From contig JAZRWI010000008.1 in NCBI GenBank assembly GCA_045599645.1, positions 1 through 64,000 on the forward strand: a stretch of 64,000 nucleotides of DNA. Reading direction: 5' to 3'. Shown here piece by piece: positions 42,966-52,613 of this stretch. Under the pieces are notes generated by a model that did no database searches, had not been told where the DNA came from, and saw only the letters and a list, made by a program, of their open reading frames with translations. How positions within the stretch are numbered: the first letter of the stretch is position 1; every line of letters starts with the position of its first letter. The stretch comes from RUG334 sp045599645. Its GTDB lineage: Bacteria > Muiribacteriota > Ozemobacteria > Ozemobacterales > Ozemobacteraceae. The position numbers and the translations under genes are program-made.

Positions 42966-43838
42966 TCAACCCCGAGAAATCAAAATTTCATTTCTAATCA
43001 ATTCATCCGGCATAAAATCCTTTAACAGGTCCTCTGCCGTCATAAAACAGAATAATGCACCAGTCTTAGTGCAGCATTCCTTCCAATACTGGCGATGTCG
43101 TTCAAAGTTAGCCTGATAGTCGGCCAGCAAAGCGTCATCGCAAATAAGTTCCAAGGCTTCACCGCTTTCAGAATCAATCACACGCATATTTCCATAGATA
43201 TCCGGTGAAATATCGTTTTTGGCAACAATCTGAATTACCACAGTAGCAGCAGCGCCATCTGAAATTTTGCTTAAAACACTCAGTGGTTCCTGATTCCAGA
43301 ACAAGTCGCTGATGATAAACCTGACAGCGCCACTTCTCAGCTTTGGTGGGAAATCACCGATAGTTCTTCCTGTATTTCCCTTATAGTCGGCATCGAAATC
43401 CGGCCATTTTTCGATGGGAAGTGAGGCAGGCTCTACTCTTCTGCACATATCCTTCACTAGCCAGTTATCGCAGGAAAAACCAGAATTTGCTGATGCTTTA
43501 TTCAGAATGGCTACCAATGCAGTCATAGCATCGATTTTTGATTCAAAAACAGCCATTGAAGAAGAAAGGTCTATAAAAATATCAATGTGAGGTGTTATTT
43601 CTTCCCTGAATAGCTTTATTGCAAGCTTATCAGAACGGGCTGCAGCACTCCAGTCCAGATGACGTATATCGTCACCGGGCTGGTATTCTCTATGTTCAAC
43701 AAATTCCAGGGACTGACCTGTTTTATTGCCAAACCTTCCACCACCCTGAGCGCCAAGAAATCTGGAAGAAAGATTCAGGTGGAATCTTTGCCCAGAAAGC
43801 TCTGCAGCCTCTAATATTTTTCTCAGGTCCTTACTCAA
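42966..43838 (-). CDS. DUF58 family protein
   Basis: A 290-residue soluble protein with the DUF58 signature EYQPGDDIRHLDWSAAARSDKL and the following LFREE, then a VWA-like fold containing DLSSSM. DUF58 genes almost always lie beside MoxR ATPases, as here. It uses a TTG start with AAAGG nine bases upstream, three bases after the permease stop. It probably mediates between the MoxR ATPase and the VWA membrane proteins. Confidence 0.9.
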   Translation of the reverse strand: MSKDLRKILEAAELSGQRFHLNLSSRFLGAQGGGRFGNKTGQSLEFVEHREYQPGDDIRHLDWSAAARSDKLAIKLFREEITPHIDIFIDLSSSMAVFESKIDAMTALVAILNKASANSGFSCDNWLVKDMCRRVEPASLPIEKWPDFDADYKGNTGRTIGDFPPKLRSGAVRFIISDLFWNQEPLSVLSKISDGAAATVVIQIVAKNDISPDIYGNMRVIDSESGEALELICDDALLADYQANFERHRQYWKECCTKTGALFCFMTAEDLLKDFMPDELIRNEILISRG

Positions 43839-43841
43839 AGC

Positions 43842-45281
43842 TTATTGCCTTTCTTCCTCATCTCCGTAAGCAGTCATAGTGTAATAATCCTTGATCTGTC
43901 TTAGCAAAGCTCTGCTATTTAAAACCAGTGCTAAAGCCAACAAAAGGAAACTAACAACCATTGCAGTTCCAATTTCCCCTTCCATAAGACCAAAAACAGG
44001 ATTAACCCATGTCATGATGGTTCTTGAGTCAAATGCATTATAACGCCAGAAAACATTTATCAGTATCAAAGGTAACCAACCAATAACAAGATAAATAATA
44101 ATCCCTATGATAATAGTCGCACTTCTGGAAAAGTTTTTCCAAAAAGTCTTTCTAATGAAATTAGCAAACAGGCCATAAGCATTAAATGTAGCAATTATAG
44201 TGAAGAATACTCCGGCAAAGTTGTCGCGACTTCTCATAATCGGAGTTATAGTACTACCGCTAAAATAGCCAACAGCACTTGCAACTATAGCACTGAGCAC
44301 AGTAATCAAAGCTACCCATACAAAGCCGTTTGCCATACCAGTGTAAAGCGGGAATTTCAGGAATCTGTCAGTTGGGTTCCCTGGAATAAGCTTAACAACT
44401 CGTTCCGAATAGTATTCTGGTTCCCTTAAATAACTACCGGAAACATAAAGTATAATTATTGTTAACACAACAATTATTTCTTCCAATAAAGTTGGCTTGA
44501 TAAACATCAGACCTATTGCAATAAACCATAACACCGTAAGGTATTTGCGCATTGAATAGCTTTTGTTTGAAGTATCAGGCTGCAGGAACGAAACAGAGGT
44601 TGCGAATATAATCAATCCAACAACAGCTTCAGCCACAAGACAACCCAGCAAAGCCCAATAGCTTTCAACGACCTTACCTCTCAGTGCTTCCATACATAAA
44701 GATATAGAAGCGCTGAATAAGGATATCTGAATAACAACCCCAATAATTTTAACAGCAACGCCTAAAGCAGCAACACCTAAGGCTTCCAGACCAATACCTA
44801 TCTGAAAAAGAGTTGCCAGGATACAAAAGGAAAAACTGAGTATTGTGGCAATTATCATTTCATGAACGTCTACGCCACCCATGAAAAGAGTCAAAGACAT
44901 AAAAGGCATAAACGCGCAATAAAGCATTGTTATGATAATCAGACCGCAAAGGAGCTTTCCCAATACAATAGATTTCGGCGTCATTGTTGTAATGGAAAGC
45001 AGTTCATTCATTCCGTCGTTCTTTTCTGTATTTACCTTTTTACCTACATATAATGGAACAAGGAAGAAACAGGCAAAATACAATATGGCAAAAAGAAAGT
45101 TCATTACGTCGTCACCATTATTATTCCCGCCTTCTGCCAAAGACAGACCAATAATAATAACCATTATTGCCAGGAAAAGATAAAAGGTGCTCCACAAAAA
45201 CTTACCACGCACAGTTTGTCGTAGTTCTTTTACAAGAATTGCATTAAGACTGTCATCAAATTTTATTGCAAATGATTTCAT
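43842..45281 (-). CDS. ABC-2 type transporter permease
   Basis: A 479-residue polytopic membrane protein with about 12 hydrophobic segments. The N-terminal NAILVKELRQTVRGKFLWSTFYLFL is typical of ABC-2 permeases paired with MoxR/BatA clusters. It includes a cytoplasmic segment TEKNDGMNELLSITTMTPKSIVLGKLL, the coupling-helix region common to this family. Its ATG overlaps the ATPase stop (ATGA), so the two form a transporter. The transported molecule is unknown. Confidence 0.88.
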   Translation of the reverse strand: MKSFAIKFDDSLNAILVKELRQTVRGKFLWSTFYLFLAIMVIIIGLSLAEGGNNNGDDVMNFLFAILYFACFFLVPLYVGKKVNTEKNDGMNELLSITTMTPKSIVLGKLLCGLIIITMLYCAFMPFMSLTLFMGGVDVHEMIIATILSFSFCILATLFQIGIGLEALGVAALGVAVKIIGVVIQISLFSASISLCMEALRGKVVESYWALLGCLVAEAVVGLIIFATSVSFLQPDTSNKSYSMRKYLTVLWFIAIGLMFIKPTLLEEIIVVLTIIILYVSGSYLREPEYYSERVVKLIPGNPTDRFLKFPLYTGMANGFVWVALITVLSAIVASAVGYFSGSTITPIMRSRDNFAGVFFTIIATFNAYGLFANFIRKTFWKNFSRSATIIIGIIIYLVIGWLPLILINVFWRYNAFDSRTIMTWVNPVFGLMEGEIGTAMVVSFLLLALALVLNSRALLRQIKDYYTMTAYGDEEERQ

Positions 45282-46213
45282 TGTACATCACCTTTTGTAA
45301 CGTTCATGAAGACAGATTCGAGGTTCTGCTGTTTGAAGCCAAATGCTATTATGCGTGCCCCGTCTTTAATCATGGTTGCCAACATATCACAGGCCTGTTC
45401 ATCTGTTCCTGAATATTCAAAGCTAATGGAACAACCGGTAGCCTTCATATTAGAAACAAACTGGTCTACAATCAGCTTCTTAGCCAGATTTTCATCTGGT
45501 GCCAGTGTCTTTATCTGCAAAATTCTCTTATTATCGCCTGCGACTTCTTCAACAACATCTTCGATTTTGCCTGATTTTAACAGCTCACCCTTTTCGATAA
45601 TTATTGTTGAAGTACATATTTCTGACAATTCGCTAAGAATGTGTGAGCTGATGAGAATACCTTTTCCCTGTTCGCAGAGAACCTTAAGCAATTCCCTCAA
45701 TTCAATTCTAGCTCTAGGGTCCAAGCCTGCTGCAGGTTCGTCCATAAGAATGAAATCAGGGTTACTGATAAGAGCTCTCGCTATTGAAACTCTTTGCTTC
45801 ATACCCTTAGAAAGAGAATCAATCATTTTTTCCTTAATGCCGGTCAGGTTAGTGAATTCTTCAAGCTGCTGAACAGTTTCCTGACGCTTTGGAGTTTTTA
45901 AACCATAGGCTCTGGCAAAGAAATCCAGGTATTCATGAATGGTCATGTCATTATTCAATGGCAGAGAATCAGGAACATAGCCTATTTTCTGACGTGCTAT
46001 TTCAGGATATTCCAGAACCGAAACACCGTCTATATCAATCCAACCGCTGGTGCATTGATCGATGGTTGCCAGGATTCTCATGGTAGTAGTCTTACCTGCG
46101 CCGTTTGGGCCTACAAAGCCGGTTATTTCACCTGTCTGAAGGGTAAATGAAAGGTCCTTAACAGCAACACAATTATCAAATCTCTTTTTCAAATGCCTGA
46201 CTGTAAGTATCAT
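45278..46213 (-). CDS. ABC transporter ATP-binding protein
   Basis: A 311-residue ATPase of the ABC-2 drug/gliding type. It has Walker A GPNGAGKTT near 35, Q-loop IGYVPDSLPL, signature LSKGMKQRVS near 137, Walker B ILMDEPAAGLDP near 155, and H-loop ISSHILSE. A C-terminal extension of about 90 residues is typical of this group. It overlaps both neighbours by four bases (ATGA on each side), so three genes are translationally coupled. Confidence 0.94.
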   Translation of the reverse strand: MILTVRHLKKRFDNCVAVKDLSFTLQTGEITGFVGPNGAGKTTTMRILATIDQCTSGWIDIDGVSVLEYPEIARQKIGYVPDSLPLNNDMTIHEYLDFFARAYGLKTPKRQETVQQLEEFTNLTGIKEKMIDSLSKGMKQRVSIARALISNPDFILMDEPAAGLDPRARIELRELLKVLCEQGKGILISSHILSELSEICTSTIIIEKGELLKSGKIEDVVEEVAGDNKRILQIKTLAPDENLAKKLIVDQFVSNMKATGCSISFEYSGTDEQACDMLATMIKDGARIIAFGFKQQNLESVFMNVTKGDVQ

Positions 46214-48117
46214 TTTCTATTCCCCTTGTATTTGCCAATAACAATGCAGCCCAATTCATGTATGGTTGCCTTAGAATCTATTTCCTGTGCCATGAATGGG
46301 TCTGTTTCAAGTAAGGCTGTATATTCACCGGCCAAAAGAACAGCTTTAGTAGCTTCTCTTGCAACGTTATAGTTATTACTGAAGCCTGTATGCTTTAATT
46401 TTGATATAACATACCTTTCTGTGCGGTCTGGACGAGCAACAGCACCTGATTTGATCTTAGAAAAATAGTATTGCTTCTGTCCATCATCAGATACAAGATA
46501 AACATCCTTGGCATCTGCACCAAGACCGTTCAATACTTCAATGCTGTCACCGACCTTCTTGATTTCAAGTCTGGCACGGCTTTGCTTTACTGTAGTAGCG
46601 GCCAAAGCTAATGGTTTCTTAGCCCTTATCCAGTTTTCAGTATATTTCTGGACGTTTTCAAGTCTGACTTCCCTTAACAAAGAACTGCCTGTTTCAAATT
46701 CTTTGCTACCTGTATAAGGAATAACAACACTACCAAGTGGGAATTCAAGACAGTTATTGCGGCTTCTGCCAGAGATTAATACTTCACCACCGCTGGTTAT
46801 CGCAGTATTGTCTTCCTGATACAAAATCGTTATCGACTGCCTGAATATATCAAATCGCCATGCTTCAAAAATCAAGTCATAGCCAAAAACCAAAAGGCAG
46901 CATGCCAAAGCAATTACAGGAGTTGTAACAAATACCAGTATTTTTTTATCGTATTTATTAAGAATCCAATAATTCAAAGGTCCTAATACTATTGCAAAGA
47001 AAACAACCAAGTATCCAAGTAAAGAGTGTGAAGACATTCTGTCATACTTATCTCTGTATTCATTCAATACATTAGTGGCTCTGAAATCATCTTCGCTAAA
47101 ACGTTTAACATTACCGTTAGAAACGAAGTCGTTCAAAGCCGACAAAAGCTTATCAGCTTCTATATTGGGTTTTGGTTTATTTTCAGATTCAGAATCAGCT
47201 CCTTCTGTTCCAGCTTTAATATTGCCCTTAAAAGCTTTTTGTATAGGCTCAGGAATAACTCCGGCCGGCTCTTTTCTATAAGTTCTTCTATTATTTGAAT
47301 AACTTCTATTCTGCTCCTTTTCTACATAAGGAATAATAGAATCAAAGATGTTATTCTTTAAATACATCAGTCCGCCAAAACCTAATGAGCCTTTCATTAC
47401 GATACCAACTGAAAGATTTCCGGAAATATTTCTTAATTCTTCTGGAAAACCGACCTCACCGATAATAACAAGATGACCACCGGCTCTTACATAATCCATT
47501 ATTGCATTTTGAACAGCTTCAGGCATGGATTTAAAGGTAGAATCATGATACATCAGCATTCCATATTGAGAATATGCAACCCAGTTGGTTGGAAGTAATT
47601 CAATATTATTTTTGTAATAACAAGCAGTAAAGCTGTTTGAACCATAGGAATATTTCTTCTTAGCTTCAAAAAGCTTATCACTATCAATATTAGAAATCTT
47701 ATTATCAACCAGAACGCTTACAGAAGAAGATGTAGAGCGTCTACCGCTAACAAATTCATGATACTCTCTGATACCATCTACATAAAAGTTTATTTCCCCA
47801 GAGCTTCTGTAGGAGCCTGTGGTATTAGCACAATATATGTATTCTTCCTTGGTTTCATGAGGCCCAAGCTCTACCTTTTTTGCGGTGCTGTGTGAATTTT
47901 CCCTACTTTCTAACCTGAGGATCATTTCAACACTTATCTTAGTGTCAGTCTTATTTTCTATTGAATAACCGGCATAAAGACAACCAGAATTATTCAACGA
48001 ATCCATTTCAGGTAATACGTTTACATCAATCACATCTGAAGCTGAAAAAACAGGCATTACGGCCACTGACAAAAATAATAATATAAAACAGATTAAATAC
48101 TTATTATTTAATTTCAT
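46210..48117 (-). CDS. Exported membrane protein of the MoxR/ABC cluster
   Basis: The 635-residue product begins with a signal sequence (FILLFLSVAVMPVFSA). A beta-rich external region follows, and then a GATase-like segment (DYVRAGGHLVIIGEVGFP). Two close membrane helices lie at about 370-430 (LGYLVVFFAIVLGPLNYWIL; VTTPVIALACCLLVF), with a beta-rich C-terminal domain. The architecture resembles DUF4350 or similar proteins beside ABC-2 transporters, but I cannot assign it certainly. It ends in an ATGA overlap with the ATPase gene. Confidence 0.75.
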   Translation of the reverse strand: MKLNNKYLICFILLFLSVAVMPVFSASDVIDVNVLPEMDSLNNSGCLYAGYSIENKTDTKISVEMILRLESRENSHSTAKKVELGPHETKEEYIYCANTTGSYRSSGEINFYVDGIREYHEFVSGRRSTSSSVSVLVDNKISNIDSDKLFEAKKKYSYGSNSFTACYYKNNIELLPTNWVAYSQYGMLMYHDSTFKSMPEAVQNAIMDYVRAGGHLVIIGEVGFPEELRNISGNLSVGIVMKGSLGFGGLMYLKNNIFDSIIPYVEKEQNRSYSNNRRTYRKEPAGVIPEPIQKAFKGNIKAGTEGADSESENKPKPNIEADKLLSALNDFVSNGNVKRFSEDDFRATNVLNEYRDKYDRMSSHSLLGYLVVFFAIVLGPLNYWILNKYDKKILVFVTTPVIALACCLLVFGYDLIFEAWRFDIFRQSITILYQEDNTAITSGGEVLISGRSRNNCLEFPLGSVVIPYTGSKEFETGSSLLREVRLENVQKYTENWIRAKKPLALAATTVKQSRARLEIKKVGDSIEVLNGLGADAKDVYLVSDDGQKQYYFSKIKSGAVARPDRTERYVISKLKHTGFSNNYNVAREATKAVLLAGEYTALLETDPFMAQEIDSKATIHELGCIVIGKYKGNRK

Positions 48118-48134
48118 AGCAAACCAGCTTCCTC

Positions 48135-49145
48135 TTACATATCAAGAGATGTTTCCTTTACACTGGCCAGGATTTTCTTTAATACCATTTCAGGAGTCAA
48201 AGCTTCAAACTTTGCTTTATAATTCAGTATTATTCTATGATTCAAAGCTGGAACAAGAACCTTCTGAACATCTTCAAAGCCAACGCTTGGTCTACCGTCA
48301 ATTAAGGCTGCTGCTCTGGCTGCTTCAGCAACTGCAATAGCAGCTCTTGGGGAAGCACCATACTGAACGAATTCCTTTACTTCCTTAATAGCATTCTTTT
48401 CGGCTGGGGAAGTTGCATTAACGAGTCTTGCAATATAGTCTGCAACTGCGTCTGGCAAATAAATTCCGTCCATGACTTCAAACAATTGCTTTAATTCGTC
48501 TTCAGAAATCTTGAAGGAAGCATGCGGCGGTTCTCCACGGCGTCTAGAAGTAATAATGGTCTTCAAGGTATTAACATCAGCAGATTTTACTTCCAGCTTA
48601 AACAGGAAGCGGTCCAGTTGAGCTTCTGGCAAGGCATAGGTTCCTTCCAATTCAATTGGGTTCTGGGAAGCAAGAACAAAGAATGGTTCCGGAAGCTTTC
48701 TTGTTGTGCCCATCAAGGTTACGCATTTTTCCTGCATTGCTTCAAGAAGGGCAGACTGAGTTTTTGGTGAGGCTCTGTTGATTTCGTCAGCAAGAAGAAT
48801 ATTTGTAAAAACAGGCCCCTGCTGGAAAATCATCTGTCTGTTTCCATCTGCAGACTGCTGAAGAATATGGCTTCCTAAAATATCGCCAGGCATCAGATCG
48901 GGAGTAAACTGAACGCGGCTGAAGCTAAGTCCGAATAATTCACTGAGTGTCTTGATCAAAGCTGTCTTTCCAACACCAGGCAGGCCTTCCAGCAGAATAT
49001 GACCGCGGCTCAGAATCCCAATTACTACCAGCTTATGTAATTCTGGTCTTCCAACAAGAATGCGGTTCAATTCAGAAAGAATCCTTGCCACATTTGAAGC
49101 AGCGTTCTTTACAATTTCCTGTCCTAGCAATTTATTTTCAGCCAT
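48135..49145 (-). CDS. MoxR family AAA+ ATPase
   Basis: A 336-residue AAA_3 ATPase. Walker A GLPGVGKT is near 52 and Walker B ILLADEINRA near 113. The MoxR-type stretch PKTQSALLEAMQE follows, then sensor motif ASQNPIELEGTYALPEAQLDRF and the lid domain with GASPRAAIAV. MoxR proteins are thought to remodel or insert metal into VWA-domain partners, two of which are encoded in this cluster. ATG at 49145 has GGGAGA upstream; the longer frame from 49235 would run into the preceding gene. Confidence 0.95.
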   Translation of the reverse strand: MAENKLLGQEIVKNAASNVARILSELNRILVGRPELHKLVVIGILSRGHILLEGLPGVGKTALIKTLSELFGLSFSRVQFTPDLMPGDILGSHILQQSADGNRQMIFQQGPVFTNILLADEINRASPKTQSALLEAMQEKCVTLMGTTRKLPEPFFVLASQNPIELEGTYALPEAQLDRFLFKLEVKSADVNTLKTIITSRRRGEPPHASFKISEDELKQLFEVMDGIYLPDAVADYIARLVNATSPAEKNAIKEVKEFVQYGASPRAAIAVAEAARAAALIDGRPSVGFEDVQKVLVPALNHRIILNYKAKFEALTPEMVLKKILASVKETSLDM

Positions 49146-49161
49146 AATATTCTCCCGTATA

Positions 49162-50679
49162 TTATTCACTAAAGTAGTTTCTAACTGTATTTCTATATTT
49201 GGGCAATACAGTCTTGTTGCCAGACTTATTGCCATTTGTATTCATATTTAATTCTACTGCCTTAGTCTTTGAATATTCAGAACTTGTTTGCGGCGCGGAA
49301 ATACCAATACCCACAGATACAGCACCTGTAACAGATTCTGCATTTACCTCCGGCAAAGCTTCATCATGATACTTGGCATTATAATCAGAGGTCTTGTCAC
49401 CAAAGGTAAGAGGAGTCTTTACCGGCAAATCTCTTCCAACAGCTGCAGTGCCCTGTGTTGGCAATTGCTGACCATTTTCAGGACTATTGGCACTGTTTCC
49501 CTGTTCTGAATTGTTTCCTTGTTCCAAACCATTCTGATTCAAGGGAACAGCAATAAGATTGCTTTCAGCATTACCAGCTTCCCCACCATTTTGATTGTCA
49601 CCCTGCTGGTTTTCAGACTTCTGGCTATTGGCTGCTTCCTGAGACAGCTGTTCAGCCAATTCTGGTGGAATAAGCTTTTGTTCAGCCATTTGTGCCGCAA
49701 TTTTTGCAGCTTCCTGAAGCTTTTCTCTAGTCTGTTCACCAAGCTGATCTGCATATTTTTCAATCTGCTGCTGTGAAACTCCGTTTTCTGCAGTGCTGCC
49801 ACCAAACTGCTGCTTTAAGAAATCATTGATCTGGTCTTCACTCATACCGGATTGTCTTAAAAGATTCTTCAGCTGGTCAAGCAATTCATTGGCTTTACCC
49901 TCTCTGGCAGCTTCACTCTGTTTGGCATCCTTAGCAAAGGTTTCCAGCTTTTTAAGCAGTTCGTTATCAGATATTCTCTTTTTTATTTCTGTTGAAGCTT
50001 CATGGCAAAGCTTTTCATTTAACTGGTCCAAGGCTTCAAAGGTAATTCCAGGTGCATTTTTATCAGAGTTTTCTGCTATCTTTTCTAATTCTTCTTCAAG
50101 AATCTTCTTTTCTTCAGGAGTAATGATTTCCTGCTTTTCAAGAAGCTCTACCTTTTCTTGAATTTCAGCCATTTTGTTGGTCAGGTTGATTTTTTTGTCT
50201 GCTTTTCTTAGGTTTAGCAAAGGCACAATGCAGCAGATTACAGCAAAAGCTACTGCCACCAAATACAAAAGTATTTCCTTTGAATGATTTCTATTTATCT
50301 CTGGAATGGAATACAAGCCTTTTCTAGCAAATGCCCAGCTTTTATCTGACAGCTCATTTTCTGCCATTAAAAGGCCACCGGCAGAATTTTCGGCATCAAT
50401 AGCAGCTACACATGCTGATTCTGATACATCATGGCTTTTAGCATAATAAATTCCATATATAACAGAAAGAACAAGACCTGCAATAATCCAAGCAGAAATA
50501 ACTGAATTAGAAAAGCACTGCAGCTGTCTTAGAATTAAAATCAATATTCCGGCTAAGAGGTTTAAGGTGGTAAAAAAGCGTAGGGAAGCAGATAATGCAG
50601 TATTTAAGAACAATCTATCATGAAGCTTTTTTACAGCTTCATTACCTGAATATTTTGCGCTTTCCGTAGTCATAGCCAA
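49162..50679 (-). CDS. Coiled-coil, Gln/Asn-rich membrane protein heading the MoxR cluster
   Basis: A 505-residue protein with two N-terminal membrane helices (LNLLAGILILILRQLQCF; ISAWIIAGLVLSVIYGIYYA) and a third near 140 (LLYLVAVAFAVICCIVPLL). Residues 165-350 are a long Glu/Lys-rich coiled coil, and 350-430 a Gln/Asn/Gly-rich low-complexity segment. The layout recalls DUF4175-like proteins found with MoxR/DUF58 genes, but that is by eye. A TTG at 50679 has GAGG at a normal distance and fits better than the ATG at 50673. It lies 16 bases before moxR and is the first gene of the run, with a terminator upstream. Confidence 0.72.
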   Translation of the reverse strand: MAMTTESAKYSGNEAVKKLHDRLFLNTALSASLRFFTTLNLLAGILILILRQLQCFSNSVISAWIIAGLVLSVIYGIYYAKSHDVSESACVAAIDAENSAGGLLMAENELSDKSWAFARKGLYSIPEINRNHSKEILLYLVAVAFAVICCIVPLLNLRKADKKINLTNKMAEIQEKVELLEKQEIITPEEKKILEEELEKIAENSDKNAPGITFEALDQLNEKLCHEASTEIKKRISDNELLKKLETFAKDAKQSEAAREGKANELLDQLKNLLRQSGMSEDQINDFLKQQFGGSTAENGVSQQQIEKYADQLGEQTREKLQEAAKIAAQMAEQKLIPPELAEQLSQEAANSQKSENQQGDNQNGGEAGNAESNLIAVPLNQNGLEQGNNSEQGNSANSPENGQQLPTQGTAAVGRDLPVKTPLTFGDKTSDYNAKYHDEALPEVNAESVTGAVSVGIGISAPQTSSEYSKTKAVELNMNTNGNKSGNKTVLPKYRNTVRNYFSE

Positions 50680-50732
50680 ATATGTACACCTCAGGCTTTA
50701 TTCTACAATAGGATTGCGCTTAAGGCTACAAA

Positions 50733-50767
50733 AAAAAGCAATGAACCAACGTGATTCATTGCTTTTT
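50733..50767 (-). terminator. Rho-independent terminator
   Basis: A 13-bp perfect stem (50733-50745 with 50755-50767), with an A run on one side and T run on the other. It ends the minus-strand gene at 50785 and isolates the MoxR cluster. Confidence 0.8.
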
Positions 50768-50784
50768 CCTAGCTTAAAACCAAA

Positions 50785-51306
50785 TTATTTCTTATCTTCA
50801 CTCATTGCGCGAAAGCCTATTGGCTTTGAAGCATCTTCCGGTGAATGCAGGAAGTTCTTCAGACGGCCAAGAAGGTTCTTTTCAGCTTCTTTAAACAAGT
50901 AGTCACAAAATTCCTTAACGCCTTCCGGGGTATTCTTGAAATCCTTGTTATCATCAACATTGAATGTGATAGTCTTACCAGTCTTCTTGAAAACAATGAG
51001 GAAGGTGAAGTATTTTTCTTCCAGAGATTTGCCATTAACATTAATAGCAAAGCCTATAGCAGCAGTTCCATTTTCGCCGAATTCAGTATCAAATTCATCA
51101 CCGTGAAGATGACCACCTTCAGGAACAAAGCCTGTGCTTGGTGGGAACATATAAACCTTTGTTTCGCGACAGCCAAGACTTTCAACTATTGAATTCTTTA
51201 ATTCATGAACAAAGTCACGGCATTCATTCTGATATTCAATACAATCCTTAACGCCCTGATCATAAGCGTCACAAAGTCTTTTATAGCGACTTACGGTTCT
51301 AGCCAT
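50785..51306 (-). CDS. Hypothetical cytoplasmic protein
   Basis: A 173-residue soluble protein with no signal or membrane segment. I recognise no family. It is an alpha-beta mix: an N-terminal helix (YDQGVKDCIEYQNECRDFVHEL), a central strand-rich part (GTAAIGFAINVN; FTFLIVFKKTGKTITFNV) and a helical end. AAGGAG lies six bases before the ATG, so it is probably real. It sits alone between the pseudopilin operon and the MoxR cluster, with its own terminator. Confidence 0.7.
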   Translation of the reverse strand: MARTVSRYKRLCDAYDQGVKDCIEYQNECRDFVHELKNSIVESLGCRETKVYMFPPSTGFVPEGGHLHGDEFDTEFGENGTAAIGFAINVNGKSLEEKYFTFLIVFKKTGKTITFNVDDNKDFKNTPEGVKEFCDYLFKEAEKNLLGRLKNFLHSPEDASKPIGFRAMSEDKK

Positions 51307-51382
51307 AGGAACTCCTTGTGTATGTTTAATATAAATTTAGTCTATAACTAATAAAGAAATATTTCAATACGGCTTTTCTGAC

Positions 51383-51997
51383 TTAATAGGAAACCTTGAA
51401 AGGTCCTGGAGTGCCTGGAGCAGGCTGGGTTACAGAACGGTTATAGGTCTTTGTAATAACGTCTGTAGTGCTCGGTCTGTTATTAACAACATGCTTTTTC
51501 TTCTGAACTATGATTTCCTTCTTGCGTTCAACAGGAGCTTCTTCTGTAACTGCCGGTGGCTCAGTAGCTTCAACAGCAAGGATTTCATCAAGGGTTCTTG
51601 GAGTATCAGTTTCGTCCATGCGTGTCCAACCGGCCTGCGCATACCAGCCGATAAGTCTTTCATTTGCATAAAAGCCTTCGTCTATGGAATCACCCCAGTA
51701 ATAACCACGGGCTCTGTTAACGTCTCCCATAAGTTCAGCAATAACGCCTAATCTGTAAAAAGCCCAATTAGTGCGTTCTGTATTAGGTTCATCGCTCTTT
51801 GATTCATTCTTATAGATGATAGAATAGTAATTCTGGGCCTTTTTATAATCCTTAGCCATCAAAGCTGATTCACCCTTTTTCTTGTAAACAAAATAGCTAT
51901 ATTTTGAAGAGCAGCAACCAGTTAATGAAACGAGCATAATAACAGCCAAAATCAAACTATATAGTTTAATCCCTCTACATATTGCTGTATGTCTCAT
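51383..51997 (-). CDS. TPR-like lipoprotein of the pseudopilin operon
   Basis: A 204-residue product with a classic lipobox (LTGC, Cys near residue 28) after a hydrophobic signal. The mature part contains a TPR-like helical pair (KKKGESALMAKDYKKAQNYYSIIY and FYRLGVIAELMGDVNRARGYY), then a Thr/Pro/Lys-rich tail. GAGAGGA precedes the ATG. It follows the GspJ-like gene by 16 bases. Outer-membrane lipoproteins of this kind often act as pilotins or assembly factors of pilus or secretion systems, which fits the context but is not proven. Confidence 0.78.
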   Translation of the reverse strand: MRHTAICRGIKLYSLILAVIMLVSLTGCCSSKYSYFVYKKKGESALMAKDYKKAQNYYSIIYKNESKSDEPNTERTNWAFYRLGVIAELMGDVNRARGYYWGDSIDEGFYANERLIGWYAQAGWTRMDETDTPRTLDEILAVEATEPPAVTEEAPVERKKEIIVQKKKHVVNNRPSTTDVITKTYNRSVTQPAPGTPGPFKVSY

Positions 51998-52013
51998 TTC
52001 GTATCCTCTCTAA

Positions 52014-52613
52014 TCATTCTTCATCAGGCTTTTCTACAGTAGGAGCCCAATACTTTTCCATTCCACTGGGTGAAGGCGGATAAATTGCAGTTGTCCACAA
52101 GAAATCTCTTCCTTCATCATCTTCACGCTTACCTGGTTCATTCATGGTTATGTTGATTATATAACTGCTGTCAGTGGCTAACGTTACAGTCATATCTGTC
52201 ATGTATTCATCACCAAAAGTCTGAACCTTGTTATCAAGAGGCTTAAAGGCTGTTCCGCCGTTAGAAGCAACAAACTTCCTGACAAAAACCTTATTCCTGG
52301 TTCCACGCTTTTCAAGAGAATATGAAGCAGTGCCACCTTCGACAGCAACCTTAAAGGTGCTATTGCCGCTCCATATCTTTCCTTCGTCACCTTCAAACTC
52401 TATATTGGAGATGTCGGAACGGGCCATATCATTTCTGATAACAGAGCAAATCCAGGCAGCCTGATTAGCTGCTAATGCGGTAAAACTGCCCTTCTGTACA
52501 TTAGAAGCCCCTCTTGTCATCATGGTAATCACGATACCTATGATTACTGAAAGTATCGCTATACCAACAAGAAGTTCTACTATTGTAAAGCCTTTTTTCT
52601 TATCTGCTTGCAC
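52014..52613 (-). CDS. Prepilin-like protein, GspJ/PulJ type
   Basis: A 199-residue pseudopilin with a prepilin peptidase site and methylation motif, KKGFTIVELLVGIAILSVIIG, cleaved after Gly. A hydrophobic helix follows and then a beta-rich head. Length and the second-minor-pilin position resemble GspJ. It uses a GTG start with GAGAGG eight bases upstream, overlapping the preceding GspI-like gene by 14 bases. It would insert in the inner membrane and cap a pseudopilus or pilus tip. Confidence 0.85.
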   Translation of the reverse strand: MQADKKKGFTIVELLVGIAILSVIIGIVITMMTRGASNVQKGSFTALAANQAAWICSVIRNDMARSDISNIEFEGDEGKIWSGNSTFKVAVEGGTASYSLEKRGTRNKVFVRKFVASNGGTAFKPLDNKVQTFGDEYMTDMTVTLATDSSYIINITMNEPGKREDDEGRDFLWTTAIYPPSPSGMEKYWAPTVEKPDEE

